A stretch of DNA of 7,970 nt, taken from positions 1 through 7,970 of the forward strand of contig CAJXWI010000099.1 of the NCBI GenBank assembly GCA_913062735.1, in the 5' to 3' direction. This document shows, one piece after another, positions 1-6,191 of the stretch. Position 1 is the first letter of the stretch; every line of letters starts with the position of its first letter. The notes below the pieces were generated by a model that ran no database searches, had not been told where the DNA came from, and saw nothing but the letters and a program-made list of their open reading frames with translations. Both the position numbers and the translations under genes were made by a program. The DNA comes from an uncultured Arcobacter sp. (lineage in GTDB: Bacteria; Campylobacterota; Campylobacteria; Campylobacterales; Arcobacteraceae).

Positions 1-7
1 CAGTCAT
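1..7 (-). CDS. Start of a further gene of the polysaccharide operon (partial)
   Basis: Read on the minus strand, an ATG at 7-5 follows the acetyltransferase stop codon (19-17) by 9 bases. An AAAGGA ribosome binding site (19-14) overlaps that stop, with 6 bases of spacing. This is the same coupled arrangement seen at the other junctions of the operon. Only two codons (Met-Thr) and one base are visible, so the product cannot be named. Location makes another polysaccharide synthesis or modification enzyme likely, but that is inference only. Confidence 0.55.
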
Positions 8-16
8 AAACGTCCT

Positions 17-547
17 TTACATTACTTCTCTGTATTTAATAACAACTGCTGGAATACCAACTACTACTGAATACTTAGGTGTATCTTTAAGCACTACGCT
101 GTTTGCACCAATTCTTGTGTAGTCATTAATAAGAATTTTTCCAAGAATTTTTGCTCCTGTTCCAATTTCTACATAATCACCCAAGGTTGGATTTGAGGTT
201 TCGTGTTCTTCTCCTCTATCTCCTAGTGTAACACCTTGATGAATAATACAATTGTGTCCAATGATTGCATATTCTCCAATAACCACTCCACTTGGATGGG
301 GAAGATATAAACCTCCTTGTATTGTTGCACCTCTTGCAATGTCACAGCCAAAAAGAACAAAATTAATTGTTGAAATTATTTTGGCTATTATTCCTAAATG
401 CATTTCTTGAAAGAAAGAAGAAATACGAAACAAAACAATGGGGTACATTCTTGGATTTAGTATCATAAAATAATCCTTTACCCCAAGCGTATCTTTATTT
501 CTAAACATAGAAATATCCTCTTTTATTAATGTAAATAAATTTTTCAT
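17..547 (-). CDS. Serine-acetyltransferase-like hexapeptide-repeat O-acetyltransferase
   Basis: This 176-aa protein has the left-handed beta-helix (hexapeptide repeat) fold of the CysE/SatA family, which moves an acetyl group from acetyl-CoA to a hydroxyl. Residues 1-65 are a short helical region. The repeats run from about 68 to 170, with LPHPSGVVIGE (82-92), IIHQGVTLG (101-109), VEIGTGAKILG (126-136) and IGANSVVLKD (146-155). His84 matches the catalytic His of the CysE motif DHATGIVVGE. The second catalytic His of CysE (GGDRHPKI) appears to be Asn119, in TSNPTLG. The long N-terminal domain of true CysE is also absent. Short CysE-like proteins of this kind are common in exopolysaccharide clusters, so sugar O-acetylation is more likely than cysteine synthesis. 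The ATG at 547 has an AAAGGAG ribosome binding site lying in the end of the preceding gene, whose stop codon is one base upstream, suggesting coupling. The family is secure; the substrate is unknown. Confidence 0.88.
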   Translation of the reverse strand: MKNLFTLIKEDISMFRNKDTLGVKDYFMILNPRMYPIVLFRISSFFQEMHLGIIAKIISTINFVLFGCDIARGATIQGGLYLPHPSGVVIGEYAIIGHNCIIHQGVTLGDRGEEHETSNPTLGDYVEIGTGAKILGKILINDYTRIGANSVVLKDTPKYSVVVGIPAVVIKYREVM

Positions 548-548
548 C

Positions 549-1664
549 TTAATCTCCTTTTACAATTTCTCGAAATAGAAATGTATTTAAAACAGCATCT
601 AAACTTGGCATAATAAGTGCCAAAATACTATTCCAATCGCCCAATGTACTCGAAGGTACAAAAACAATATCATTTGGTTTAATTCTAAAATCTGTTTGTT
701 TTGCTTCTATTATGTCTTGTAAGTTTGATATATAAACAGTAGGATTACTTAGATTTCCTCTTATAATGGCTACTTCATCTATATTGGCATTTGCTTTATA
801 TCCTTTTGCATAGGTGATTAATTGAAGTAAGCTCATGTTTTCTTTGAAACCAAAATGCCCTGGTTCTTCTACTTCTCCAAGCACATAAACCTCGCTGTTT
901 AAAGCAGAAGGAATATAAATATAATCCTTATCTTTTAATGGAATATTATGCAAAGGATTTCCTTTTCTAATTAACTCAATAAAATTTACAGGCAATACTT
1001 TATGATTTCTTCTTATATATGCATGCTCCAAATTTGCCAACTCAACCGTATTATTTTCAAAAATACCAATGGATAAACCTTGTGCAATGGCAATACTATC
1101 TATGACTTTGCTATTGTTTGTAATTGCATAGGTTCCTGGTTCATTTATTTTTCCTAAAATAGTAAAACTTTCACTTTTTAATTCATAAAGAACAAGGGAA
1201 ATTATGGGATTAATTAAATATTTTTTAAGCTTTTTTGAAAGTTCTTTCATGGCCTCATTTATACTCATTCCCGCAATTTTCACATCCCCCACAAGTTGCA
1301 AGGTCACTGTTCCATCGGGTTTAACGACAGCACCTTTTATATTTAATTCAGGTTCCCCATAAACAAAAATATTAAACTTATCCCCAAGTCCTATCTTGTA
1401 ATTTTCTTTTTTATTGATATGTAAAAGTAGAAGTTCCTCTTTAATTTCATTTTCACTTTTTCCTTGATATAAAATGTCAAAATCTTTTTCTATTAATACA
1501 TACTTTTCTTCCTCCCCAATCACACTTAGAGATTTTTTTTCTTTCATATTTATTTCTTTTTTAAGCAGAGTTATTTGCGGTTTTGGACTGGGAATACAGC
1601 CTACAAAAGAAACGAACAAGAATGAAAAGAATAGAAACTTAAATATATTTTTTATGTATAACAT
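549..1664 (-). CDS. Polysaccharide export outer-membrane lipoprotein, Wza/GumB type, with SLBB domains
   Basis: This 371-aa protein probably forms the outer-membrane channel through which the polymer leaves the cell. A hydrophobic signal peptide (about 3-21) ends in a lipobox with Cys23 (SFVGC), so it should be a lipoprotein. The Poly_export domain is at about 88-160 (YKIGLGDKFNIFVYGEPEL, then VKPDGTVTLQLVGDV). A first SLBB domain starts at about 166 (SFTILGKINEPGTY) and a second at about 258 (EVYVLGEVEEPGHF). The C-terminus (343-366) is a Trp-containing amphipathic helix, as in the part of Wza that crosses the outer membrane. Length is close to Wza (about 380 aa). A linker rich in charged residues (35-85) precedes the first domain. 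The ATG at 1664 has an AAGGAG ribosome binding site 6-7 bases upstream, and the gene overlaps the upstream co-polymerase gene by 26 bp. Pairing with a Wzz-like partner supports the role. Confidence 0.92.
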   Translation of the reverse strand: MLYIKNIFKFLFFSFLFVSFVGCIPSPKPQITLLKKEINMKEKKSLSVIGEEEKYVLIEKDFDILYQGKSENEIKEELLLLHINKKENYKIGLGDKFNIFVYGEPELNIKGAVVKPDGTVTLQLVGDVKIAGMSINEAMKELSKKLKKYLINPIISLVLYELKSESFTILGKINEPGTYAITNNSKVIDSIAIAQGLSIGIFENNTVELANLEHAYIRRNHKVLPVNFIELIRKGNPLHNIPLKDKDYIYIPSALNSEVYVLGEVEEPGHFGFKENMSLLQLITYAKGYKANANIDEVAIIRGNLSNPTVYISNLQDIIEAKQTDFRIKPNDIVFVPSSTLGDWNSILALIMPSLDAVLNTFLFREIVKGD

Positions 1665-3618
1665 TGAGAACTCCTTTTATATTTTTGATTCCTTTTTTTC
1701 TCATAGTTTTAATCAATTCTGCTAGATCTTTTTTACTTGAGAATCTGTATTTACATACTAAACAGCTAAAAGAAGTAAAATTAGCAAGAGAAGAAAAAAG
1801 AAATGGATTAGAATAACTGTTCGAGATTTCTAAAAATATATAGTCATAGTGACTTTGTTTTAAAGAAGTAAAGAACTTCTCTAAACTTTGTAGGTCTGCT
1901 AAATCATAATTGTTTTTTTCATTTATCAAAATATATGCTTTGTCTACCTTGTCATTTATTTTATTGAATAATGAATAGTTTATGTCTTTTCCATAGAAAA
2001 AAGCCTCATTAAGAAGGGCATTTTTAACTTCTTCTTTACTTTGTTTTATGCTTTGAATAAACAGCACTTTTTTATTTTGACGAGATAAAAGATAAATTAA
2101 TTTCTCTATTATGAATGTTTTCCCCGTTTTTGCAACATCACTTCCAAATAAAACGCTTGTTGGTTTTTCAAACTTCTTACAAGCATTTATAAAGGTGTCA
2201 AAAAAATGCATATAATATTTAATATTTAAATCACTTTTTTCTTTTTCATCCAATAATGTTCCTAATACTTCTATATTAAATCTTTTTTCTAAATCAAAAC
2301 TCTCTTTGATTTTGTTATTAAAAAACTCCAATAATAAAATACTTGCAATACTTAGGGATAAACCCATAAATCCAAAAAAGATGATTATTGCTTTTTTATA
2401 AGTAGGTTGTGCATACTTAGGAGGACTTGCAAATTCTAAGAATTTAAAATCTTCTAAAGATGATTCTAAAGCCATTTTTACTTCATTTAATCTGTTTATT
2501 ACTTTTGCCATTAAGGCCAGATTTTGATTTAAAGCATTTTGTATTAATTCGAATTTTTTTTCTAAATTATTTAAATTTTTGATTTCTTCTTGAATTAGGC
2601 CTCTCTGTTGTATTAAGTTTTTTATTCTTGTATAACTTGATATTATTCCTATTCTACTTTTAGATTCTTCAATTAGCAGGGCCGTTACGACTGGATTATT
2701 TCCAAATGTTGTTTCATCGGCTATTGTTTTTTTATTACTTTTATTAAACAGTTCTTTTTCCATTGCCAAAATTTCATCTGTTACTTTTTTTACTTTTGGA
2801 TTTAATAAAGTATATCTCTGTCTTAATTTTCTTAATTCTTTTTTCTTATTTTCTAAGCTCTTTTTATTGGCTGAGCGTACTGTATATTTTAGTTGAACTT
2901 GCAAAGGAATATTATTTAAACTTCTTTTTATTTCTTCCACTTTTGTGGCAAATTCTTTTTTAGCAACTCTTGCTTCAATAAGAGCCAAATCGATTTCATT
3001 TAACTGTTTGTATTTATAGTCTTTTTGTATTTCTATTGATAGTACTTTATGTTCTTTAATAAAGCTCTCTTTTTTATACAGTGAAATATCAATATTTTTT
3101 TGTATTTTATTCTTTTCACTACGATAGTATTTATATATCTCTTTTGTCGCTGCATTTTGTACTTCATAAAAGTTTTTTAAAAATATTTCACTCAGTACAT
3201 TTGCACCCTTTACCGCTTTTTTAATTTCTTTGTTTGTATATCTAATTTCTATAATGTCTGAATTTCTTCCTCTTTTTATTTCAAAAGCGGAATAAAGTTT
3301 TTCAACGGTAGTATTAAGTTTTAATTTTTGGATTACTTCTGTCAGGTTTTTTCTGGTTCGTATTGTTTGTAAAGCAGTGTCATAATTAAAGTTTTGGAAT
3401 TTATAAGGTACATCCCTTGGCATAGATATTTTTTTGTCATATCTGATTAATTTTGCAGTTGCAGTATATTTTGCATGAATTAGATTTTTTGAAAGATATA
3501 AACCTGCTACTAAAAAAGCTAAGGTGATTAATAAAATAAGCAGGGACTTATATCTTAATACTTTTAAATAATAATAAGGGTTAATTATAAAATTATTATC
3601 AATATTATTGTTTTTCAT
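1639..3618 (-). CDS. Wzz-type polysaccharide co-polymerase fused to a degenerate BY-kinase domain
   Basis: This 659-aa inner-membrane protein has the Wzc/GumC layout that controls chain length and talks to the Wza channel. Residues 12-60 form the Wzz N-terminal region with a first transmembrane helix (about 25-43). A long charged coiled-coil periplasmic section covers about 155-390. The Pro-rich Wzz signature (SPPKYAQPTYKK, 398-409) precedes the second transmembrane helix (about 409-431). The cytoplasmic part (about 480-655) has the order of a bacterial tyrosine kinase, but its motifs are eroded. The P-loop is GSDVAKTGKT (492-501), keeping GKT but lacking the usual small-residue-xxP start. 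The Walker A' strand is VLFIQSIKQSK with no Asp, and the Walker B strand is YDYIFLEIS (591-599) with Glu for Asp. There is no C-terminal Tyr cluster. It is therefore probably a non-catalytic or atypical kinase. The ATG at 3618 has only a weak AAAGAGA site and overlaps the upstream gene by 14 bp, suggesting coupling. Confidence 0.88.
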   Translation of the reverse strand: MKNNNIDNNFIINPYYYLKVLRYKSLLILLITLAFLVAGLYLSKNLIHAKYTATAKLIRYDKKISMPRDVPYKFQNFNYDTALQTIRTRKNLTEVIQKLKLNTTVEKLYSAFEIKRGRNSDIIEIRYTNKEIKKAVKGANVLSEIFLKNFYEVQNAATKEIYKYYRSEKNKIQKNIDISLYKKESFIKEHKVLSIEIQKDYKYKQLNEIDLALIEARVAKKEFATKVEEIKRSLNNIPLQVQLKYTVRSANKKSLENKKKELRKLRQRYTLLNPKVKKVTDEILAMEKELFNKSNKKTIADETTFGNNPVVTALLIEESKSRIGIISSYTRIKNLIQQRGLIQEEIKNLNNLEKKFELIQNALNQNLALMAKVINRLNEVKMALESSLEDFKFLEFASPPKYAQPTYKKAIIIFFGFMGLSLSIASILLLEFFNNKIKESFDLEKRFNIEVLGTLLDEKEKSDLNIKYYMHFFDTFINACKKFEKPTSVLFGSDVAKTGKTFIIEKLIYLLSRQNKKVLFIQSIKQSKEEVKNALLNEAFFYGKDINYSLFNKINDKVDKAYILINEKNNYDLADLQSLEKFFTSLKQSHYDYIFLEISNSYSNPFLFSSLANFTSFSCLVCKYRFSSKKDLAELIKTMRKKGIKNIKGVLNVIHKKYI

Positions 3619-4753
3619 TTTTAATCTCTTTTTCCATTACTTTTCTAATATCTGTAATGCTGTTAATCTCTTCATCTATTTTTGTACTTGAAAACATCAA
3701 GGCATTGGAGTCTTTATCATCTGGGTGAAAACCGTGCATTCCAGGAATTACTTTTAAGCCAAAATAACTTGGATTGATTAAAATGCCAGGTTTTGTTAGA
3801 AAAAACATTTCTCCAAAACGATTGCCTTCAAAAAAGACATGCATTCTTTTTAACTCATCATGTTCAACAATAGAACCTTCTTTTGTCTCTTCAAGTATTT
3901 TTTGTATTTTTATTTTTGCGTCATCGTTCATAAACCAAAATCTTGCCATTGTAGAGTCATACATAGCAACATAATCTTTTCCATACTCTAAGTGTGTTTT
4001 TTCAATAGATGAAATCAAATCAATACTTCCTGTTGTATCACACATTCCATGGTCACTAAAAATATGAAGGCTAACTTCATCGTAATGTGAAACGGCGTGT
4101 TCATATACATCTTTAATTTGATCTTCTAACCATAAGAGTTTGTTTTTGGTTTCATCTTTTTGTGTACCATAAGTATGCATAACACCATCAAGTGTAGGTA
4201 GATACAAGTAGGTAAATTCTATTTCTTTTTTTTCTATTTCTTCTTTTAAAACCTTGATATTATAGGTTTCACTTTTTCTCCAGTTTGAACAATGGTAAGG
4301 AATATTATTTTGCACACACCAGTCAAAAATGGTATCTGTTTTTAATATTCCCTTAGGAACAAAATAGTCTCTTTTTTCAAGATAATCAAAATAAGGAAGA
4401 TATTTAAATGGCACGCTGTAAAGTTCAAAGTATCCGGTATAACCATAAAATATTTTTATCAATTTACTTAAATAATGTCTTGGTCTAAAGCGATCAAAAA
4501 TTATTTTAGGTAAAAAAGATAAATATTTAAAAAACTTAAAAGGAGAATTCTTAGGATCATAATAAAAGCTTGACCAGTGGGTATGCTCATCTGGATATCT
4601 TCCAGTAAGAATGGAAGGATCAGCAGCCGAAGAAAAACCAAAAGTAGTTTTTAGAGGTTTTGCATCTTTTATGCTTGAAAGATTAAATCCATGTTTTTTG
4701 TATACTTCCCAACCAAATCCATCAATAAAAACAAAAAGTGATAACTTTTTCAT
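3605..4753 (-). CDS. Alkaline-phosphatase-superfamily phosphodiesterase (type I phosphodiesterase/nucleotide pyrophosphatase-like)
   Basis: This protein (382 aa from the chosen start) carries the two-metal site of the alkaline phosphatase/NPP superfamily. The N-terminal strand LFVFIDGFG supplies Asp11. The nucleophile region precedes SILTGRYPDEH (47-57); Ser41, Ser42 or Thr37 could be the nucleophile. LPTLDGVMHTYG supplies Asp189 and His193, HIFSDHGM supplies Asp234 and His235, and PGMHGFHPDD supplies His340. Substrate is unknown; members cleave phosphodiesters or phosphate monoesters of nucleotides, sugars or lipids. It is the first gene of the polysaccharide operon and overlaps the co-polymerase gene by 14 bp, so a role in polymer or lipid-carrier phosphate chemistry is inferred. 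Start choice: the ATG at 4753 has an AAAAGGAT ribosome binding site and gives the usual MKKLxxFVFIDGFG beginning. A longer frame from 4825 would add 24 mostly hydrophobic residues but has no ribosome binding site. If used, that extension would act as a membrane anchor. Confidence 0.85.
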   Translation of the reverse strand: MKKLSLFVFIDGFGWEVYKKHGFNLSSIKDAKPLKTTFGFSSAADPSILTGRYPDEHTHWSSFYYDPKNSPFKFFKYLSFLPKIIFDRFRPRHYLSKLIKIFYGYTGYFELYSVPFKYLPYFDYLEKRDYFVPKGILKTDTIFDWCVQNNIPYHCSNWRKSETYNIKVLKEEIEKKEIEFTYLYLPTLDGVMHTYGTQKDETKNKLLWLEDQIKDVYEHAVSHYDEVSLHIFSDHGMCDTTGSIDLISSIEKTHLEYGKDYVAMYDSTMARFWFMNDDAKIKIQKILEETKEGSIVEHDELKRMHVFFEGNRFGEMFFLTKPGILINPSYFGLKVIPGMHGFHPDDKDSNALMFSSTKIDEEINSITDIRKVMEKEIKNEKQ

Positions 4754-4886
4754 TTTAAATCCTTTTTTTATTTTTATGATTGTAATAATTAAGAGTGCAA
4801 AAAAAATGCAAAAAGGAATATACATTTTTTATAAAATATATAGAGAAAAGGATTTTTTTCACTTCTTGCTATTTTACATGTCAATA

Positions 4887-4944
4887 TTATTTTAAGTGGC
4901 TGGTTTTTAGAGCTTGTGAAAGCTAGAATATTCGTTCTTTTTCT
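4887..4944 (+). repeat. Direct repeat, copy A (~58 bp)
   Basis: This segment matches 7510-7566 in the same orientation, with one single-base indel and about 8 substitutions. Shared blocks are TTATTTTAAGTGGCTGG, AGAGCT, GTGAAAGCTAG and ATTCGTT followed by a T-rich tract ending in CT. Inside it, AGCTT-GTGA-AAGCT can fold into a 5-bp stem with a GNRA-type loop. Sequence to the right (about 4960-4997) has weaker similarity to the equivalent flank of copy B (acaa-aga-aagca, then ccctcacttatt against cctcccttata). The repeated unit may therefore originally have been longer. Function is unknown; it is not coding in any convincing frame. Confidence 0.75.
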
Positions 4945-5081
4945 AAGAATTAAAATTGTTACAGACAAAAGAAAAGCACAAGTCCTCCCTTATAAGAGCG
5001 CTAAAAGAATATGGCTCATAATTTTATTTTGGTGATTTTCAAAGCTGTAAATAATACTTTAATTTTTATCTATAAATTGGA

Positions 5082-5087
5082 TATAAT
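5082..5087 (+). promoter_or_regulatory. -10 box (TATAAT) for the ygjV-like gene
   Basis: A perfect TATAAT lies 28 bases before the ATG at 5116, implying a leader of roughly 20 bases. No good -35 hexamer is visible, which is usual for vegetative promoters in Campylobacterota. It falls inside the longer reading frame that begins at 5011, which argues for the internal start. Confidence 0.5.
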
Positions 5088-5115
5088 TTTCTTAAATTTA
5101 ATAAATAGGCTAAGA

Positions 5116-5661
5116 ATGACAAGTTTTTTATTATCACAAATAATTATAGGTATTGCAATTTGTTTTGACATGATGTCTTTTCAATTTAAAGAGAGAAAAA
5201 AGATTATCCTTTGTTTCTTTTTTGCTTCTTTATTAATAGGAATTCACTTTATATTATTAGAACAATATACAGCTGCCTCTTTGGCATTTATTTCTTCACT
5301 TAGATTTATTACAAGTATTTTTACAACATCTAAAAAGCTTATGACAATATTTCTAATAGCGTGTTCTGCTGTAACTTTTTTTACATATTCTGGACTTCTA
5401 AGTATTCTTAGTTTTTTAGGAGCTTCTATTAATACTGTTGCTTCTTTTTGTAAAGAAGATCAACACTTACGTATAATTATGTTTATAGGAACATCATTTT
5501 GGTTAGTAAACAATTATTTTGTAAACAGTCCTGCTGCTGTATTTATGGAAATTTTATTTTTAGTAAGCAATGTAATAGGGTATTATAAACATTATATAAA
5601 ACCTAAAAAAAGTCTTTTAAATAAGAATTATAATGCTAATGAAGAATTACCAAATCACTAA
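5116..5661 (+). CDS. ygjV: YgjV-family inner-membrane protein
   Basis: This 181-aa polytopic membrane protein resembles E. coli YgjV (183 aa) along its whole length. The beginning MTSFLLSQIIIGIAICFDMMSF parallels MTAYWLAQGVGVIAFLIG. A basic loop (FKERKK, 24-29) follows the first helix, as in YgjV. Next come GIHFILLEQYTAASLAFISSLRF (42-64) and FWLVNNYFVNSPAAVFMEILFLVSN (128-152), which match HFFLLGTYPAGASAILNAIRT and CWVIHNFWAGSIGGTMIEGSFLL. About five to six hydrophobic helices are seen, then a polar tail (163-181). The biochemical role of this family is not established. The frame is open from an ATG at 5011, but the family N-terminus, the TATAAT at 5082 and an AGG six bases before 5116 favour the shorter product. 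A strong hairpin follows the stop, so it is probably a single-gene unit. Confidence 0.8.
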   Translation: MTSFLLSQIIIGIAICFDMMSFQFKERKKIILCFFFASLLIGIHFILLEQYTAASLAFISSLRFITSIFTTSKKLMTIFLIACSAVTFFTYSGLLSILSFLGASINTVASFCKEDQHLRIIMFIGTSFWLVNNYFVNSPAAVFMEILFLVSNVIGYYKHYIKPKKSLLNKNYNANEELPNH

Positions 5662-5678
5662 AATATTTTAAAGTCAAA

Positions 5679-5703
5679 AATAAAAGTGATGTTCACTTTT
5701 ATT
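5679..5703 (+). terminator. Terminator hairpin after the ygjV-like gene
   Basis: An 11-bp perfect stem (AATAAAAGTGA at 5679-5689 with TCACTTTTATT at 5693-5703) encloses a 3-base TGT loop, 17 bases after the stop codon. The T-rich side of the stem and the following ctct give a short U-rich tail; a longer T run occurs at 5720-5728. It would separate the ygjV-like gene from hipBA. Confidence 0.65.
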
Positions 5704-5742
5704 CTCTAAACAAATCTTATTTTTTTTCATACCTAAGATGGG

Positions 5743-5775
5743 ACGAAAATTAAAAGTTTTCGTATCATATGAAAA
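5743..5775 (+). promoter_or_regulatory. Two overlapping, mutually exclusive hairpins upstream of the hipB promoter
   Basis: ACGAAAA (5743-5749) pairs perfectly with TTTTCGT (5757-5763). The same right arm, extended as TTTTCGTAT (5757-5765), can instead pair with ATATGAAAA (5767-5775) using one G-T wobble. The element lies upstream of the proposed hipB transcription start, so if it acts, it does so as a DNA site or in read-through RNA. In DNA this AT-rich, chance is possible. Confidence 0.3.
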
Positions 5776-5806
5776 GTATTTGTAATGATAAAGAATGAAT
5801 TACATA

Positions 5807-5828
5807 CTAAATTTATGATATAATTTAG
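5807..5828 (+). promoter_or_regulatory. Putative HipB operator: CTAAATT-N8-AATTTAG
   Basis: A perfect inverted repeat of 7 bases with an 8-base spacer (arms 5807-5813 and 5822-5828) covers the -10 box of the hipBA promoter. E. coli HipB binds TATCC-N8-GGATA, which has the same 8-base spacing, and antitoxins of this type repress their own operon. Position and geometry therefore fit an autorepression site. The sequence itself differs from the E. coli operator, so this is inference. A second small palindrome, ATAAAT-TG-ATTTAT (5852-5865), lies in the leader. Confidence 0.45.
5816..5824 (+). promoter_or_regulatory. Extended -10 promoter of hipBA (TGATATAAT)
   Basis: TATAAT (5819-5824) is preceded by TGA, giving the extended -10 form that can work without a -35 box; none is evident at 5796-5801. 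Transcription would start near 5831, leaving a leader of about 55 bases before the GTG start of hipB. Confidence 0.55.
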
Positions 5829-5885
5829 CATAAAAGGGATAAATATACATTATAAATTGATTTATTTATACTAAAAGGGTAAATT

Positions 5886-6188
5886 GTGATTGAACTAATG
5901 AGTCCATATGATATTATGGAAAAATTTGTTGAGCTTATAGAAAAACAAAGAGTTAGAAAAAATATGACACAAGTAGAGTTATACAAAGCTGCTGGTATGT
6001 CTGCTAAATCATATGCTAATTATATGAGTAGTAAAACAACAAAATTTGAAAATATTATTAAGCTTATGATTGCTCTTGATATGACATCAAAGTTAGACGT
6101 TTTGCTTGAACAAGAAAAGTACATATCTCTTGATGAAATTAGAAATCAAAAAAATCAAAAAGTAAGAAAAAGAGTAAGGAAAGGGTAA
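5886..6188 (+). CDS. hipB: HipB-like antitoxin, helix-turn-helix DNA-binding protein
   Basis: This 100-aa protein carries a Cro/C1-type helix-turn-helix at about 13-72. It starts with an EKQRVRKNMTQVELYKAAGMS helix-turn and continues to the recognition helix SAKSYANYMSSK (39-50). A short linker and a strongly basic tail (KNQKVRKRVRKG, 89-100) follow. It should neutralise the kinase encoded just downstream and repress the shared promoter as a dimer. E. coli HipB is 88 aa, so the size fits. The GTG at 5886 is chosen because AAAGGG (5874-5879) sits 6 bases before it; the in-frame ATG at 5898 would be too far from this site. The hipA start follows after only three bases. The function call rests mainly on the HTH fold and the partner, since antitoxins of this class vary greatly in sequence. 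Confidence 0.85.
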   Translation: MIELMSPYDIMEKFVELIEKQRVRKNMTQVELYKAAGMSAKSYANYMSSKTTKFENIIKLMIALDMTSKLDVLLEQEKYISLDEIRNQKNQKVRKRVRKG

Positions 6189-6191
6189 TTC

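Larger units (their letters stand above)
4754..5115. other. Divergent intergenic region between the polysaccharide operon and ygjV-like gene
   Basis: This stretch of about 360 bases separates leftward and rightward genes. It must hold the promoter of the leftward operon. The best candidate I can see is a minus-strand TATATT at 4822-4817, which would give a leader of roughly 55 bases, but it has no convincing -35. A minus-strand TTGACA (4884-4879) has no -10 at the right distance. Copy A of the direct repeat lies at 4887-4944, and the -10 box for the rightward gene is at 5082-5087. No RNA gene or convincing small ORF was found between 4945 and 5080. Confidence 0.6.

Noticed and set aside
1474..1725. 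Plus-strand open frame of 83 codons
   Set aside because: It lies opposite the Wza-type and Wzz-type genes, across their overlap, and has the hydrophobic, Phe/Ser-rich look of an antisense shadow.
2763..2963. Plus-strand frame coding a very hydrophobic 66-aa peptide
   Set aside because: Antisense to the Lys-rich coiled coil of the co-polymerase, whose AAA codons read as Phe in reverse; it has no ribosome binding site or family resemblance.
3774..3974. Plus-strand frame of 66 codons
   Set aside because: Opposite the conserved phosphodiesterase gene, with no recognisable features.
4817..4884. Minus-strand TTGACA and TATATT as a complete promoter for the polysaccharide operon
   Set aside because: The two hexamers are far too widely spaced to work together, and neither has a suitable partner at about 17 bases.
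4611..4895. Plus-strand frame of 94 codons running into the intergenic region
   Set aside because: Mostly antisense to the start of the phosphodiesterase gene; its hydrophobic content comes from AT-rich sequence and it lacks a ribosome binding site.
5011..5115. 35-residue N-terminal extension of the YgjV-like protein
   Set aside because: It has no good ribosome binding site, contains the -10 box at 5082-5087, and extends past the usual family start.
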